From the NCBI GenBank assembly GCA_030622135.1, contig JAUXGL010000012.1, positions 1 to 41,752 of the forward strand: a stretch of DNA of 41,752 nt, in the 5' to 3' direction. Numbering within the stretch: position 1 is the first letter of the stretch; each line of letters begins with the position of its first letter. Below are positions 40,818 to 41,752 of the stretch, piece by piece. This stretch comes from Deltaproteobacteria bacterium. Its GTDB lineage: Bacteria; Myxococcota; B64-G9. Under the pieces are notes generated by a model. It had not been told where the DNA came from. It did not search any database and saw only the letters and a program-made list of their open reading frames with translations. Made by a program: the position numbers and the translations under genes.

Positions 40818-41234
40818 CTACGCTGCAACCCAATGACCCACGCAGTACTCAGAAAATCTTCGCGGGCCGCGGAGATTCTCGGGGTCAGTAGTATAGATGG
40901 TGCCGTAGTCGGGATGGTGGATCAGCTCCAGTTCCATTTTATTGCCACAGTTGGGGCAGCGCAGGGGATCGGCCCCGAATGAATCGAAGAATAGTTGGCA
41001 AAACGGCTTGCGAGGGGCCACACGATAGCCGAGGGGATCGACGGGAGCATTGGTCGGAAGGATGGCTGCGAGTTGGCTTCTCATTTTTTCGTAGCGGACG
41101 TTGCCGTGCAGGCCGTAGTAGCGAATCCGCTGGAATCTTTTGGGGAGGATGTGCTGAACCATGCGTCCGATGAAGCGGAGCGCCGGCAGGTTCTCGTGTT
41201 GAAGGTGGGCTGTTAGGTCAGGTGCGCCTCCTGA
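40818..41234 (-). pseudogene. C-terminal remnant of an IS91-type (Y2) transposase
   Basis: The frame is open from just after a TGA at 41235 to 40818. It shows 'LRFIGRMVQHILPKRFQRIR' and 'YYGLHG', then a zinc-ribbon-like end 'CPNCGNKMELELIHHPDYG', as in IS91-family transposases. The whole N-terminal catalytic part is missing, so it is inactive. It suggests past rolling-circle transposition at this end of the locus. Confidence 0.7.
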
Positions 41235-41360
41235 TCATGCGCGCCATATGTACCATCCGGAAACGTTGGAAAAGCAGCAATACCAGTCACCTACGTGGTG
41301 TCCTGTCCGGTCCCCGTGTTTCCCGAGCGAAACTAAACCCTGGGTTAATATTTGTGCAGG

Positions 41361-41752
41361 ATGAGCAAGAATGTCCAGGTTACGTCTGGTCCCGATTGGG
41401 ATCGTCTCTATGAGATCGCTCTGGCCCAGGAAGGCCATTTCACGACTGCCCAGGCGACTGAGGCCGGGTATTACCCTCAGCTTCTCGCAAAATACCTCAG
41501 AAACGGGAAGATCGTCCGAATTAGGCGTGGCATCTATCGACTGGCACATTTCCCAGCCAGTGAACACGAGGATCTCGCCGTCGTGTGGCTCTGGACTGAA
41601 CGTGTCGGCGTGTTTTCCCACGAAACGGCACTCGCCCTCCATGGGCTGTCTGACGTGCTACCCGCTCGTGTGCATGTTAGCCTCCCATCATCATGGAGCA
41701 AGCGGCGGCTCCGCGTTCCAAGGGGCGTCATGCTGCACTTTGCCGATGTGGA
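41361..41752 (+). CDS. AbiEi-family antitoxin-type protein (5' part)
   Basis: The ORF starts ATG 41361 ('MSKNVQVTSGPDWDRLYE') and runs off the right edge, so it was missed by the track. It has an N-terminal winged HTH ('GHFTTAQATEAGYYPQLLAK', 'RIRRGIYRL') followed by the start of the AbiEi core ('VGVFSHETALALHGLSDVLP'). AbiEi is the transcriptional autorepressor and antitoxin of type IV systems; the toxin AbiEii, a nucleotidyltransferase, would be expected downstream outside the window. Confidence 0.75.
   Translation, partial: MSKNVQVTSGPDWDRLYEIALAQEGHFTTAQATEAGYYPQLLAKYLRNGKIVRIRRGIYRLAHFPASEHEDLAVVWLWTERVGVFSHETALALHGLSDVLPARVHVSLPSSWSKRRLRVPRGVMLHFADV

Noticed and set aside
40414-40836. 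140-codon plus-strand ORF
   Set aside because: Runs antisense through the zinc-ribbon pseudogene and IS91-type debris with no domain.
41235-41642. 135-codon minus-strand ORF
   Set aside because: It is antisense to the AbiEi-type frame on the plus strand, which has clear family motifs.
1-41752. tRNA, rRNA, riboswitch or CRISPR array
   Set aside because: I looked through the intergenic gaps and saw no cloverleaf with conserved tRNA bases, no rRNA signature and no repeat-spacer pattern. A covariance-model scan was not possible here.

Overview
The window is about 41.7 kb of GC-rich bacterial DNA with dense genes and short gaps. The gene content points to a deltaproteobacterial-grade organism, most likely Myxococcota or a relative. 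It has an OmpA protein with thrombospondin type-3 repeats, an FHA-GGDEF cyclase, a PilZ protein, PEGA-domain proteins, DUF4159/VWA membrane proteins, VCBS- and kelch-type lipoproteins, and an HdrD-like membrane Fe-S oxidoreductase. This placement is inferred from protein families; no rRNA or tRNA gene was seen.

Layout. 1-453: an unclear partial reading frame and a 137-bp inverted-repeat element. 454-5198: OmpA/TSP3 protein, then a divergent overlapping operon (zinc ribbon, PEGA pseudokinase, NarL-type regulator) and a small lipoprotein. 5218-9753: a palindromic element, a phosphodiesterase, and a divergent two-gene operon for both subunits of a type IIB topoisomerase (Topo VI), which is mainly archaeal and plant. 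9810-13186: an accessory block with a Fic protein behind an AT-rich promoter flanked by tandem half-sites, and a convergent AlbA_2/HATPase plus ParA-like operon. 13300-17402: a truncated ExbB/MotA-like remnant, a beta-barrel protein, the HdrD-like oxidoreductase and the FHA-GGDEF cyclase. 17571-23416: a five-gene export operon (YIP1, TolC, MacA-like adaptor, two MacB/FtsX-type permeases) with no ATPase gene. 23536-26070: two c-type cytochromes and a DUF4124 protein. 26294-34690: PEGA protein, kelch lipoprotein, PilZ protein, a small unknown, and a DUF4159 - VWA/GATase-like - HEAT-like set. 35109-37727: a large Cys-rich VCBS lipoprotein behind a strong sigma-54 promoter match.

The right end (37.7-41.75 kb) is a mosaic. 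A radical SAM/SPASM gene abuts a REP-like element and a 77-bp duplicate of its own 3' end. Next come a beta-barrel gene and a truncated secreted-protein remnant. Then comes what looks like a restriction or defence fragment: a 40-aa ORF, a GIY-YIG nuclease fused to a RAMA-like domain, and a 36-codon stub of a type I methyltransferase (HsdM). Debris of an IS91-type element with a frameshifted zinc-ribbon gene follows, and the window ends in the start of an AbiEi-type antitoxin.

The most interesting candidates are the GIY-YIG-RAMA locus, the AlbA_2/ParA operon, the zinc-ribbon/pseudokinase/regulator operon, the Fic operator-like array, the bacterial Topo VI, and the 77-bp duplication next to the REP-like element.
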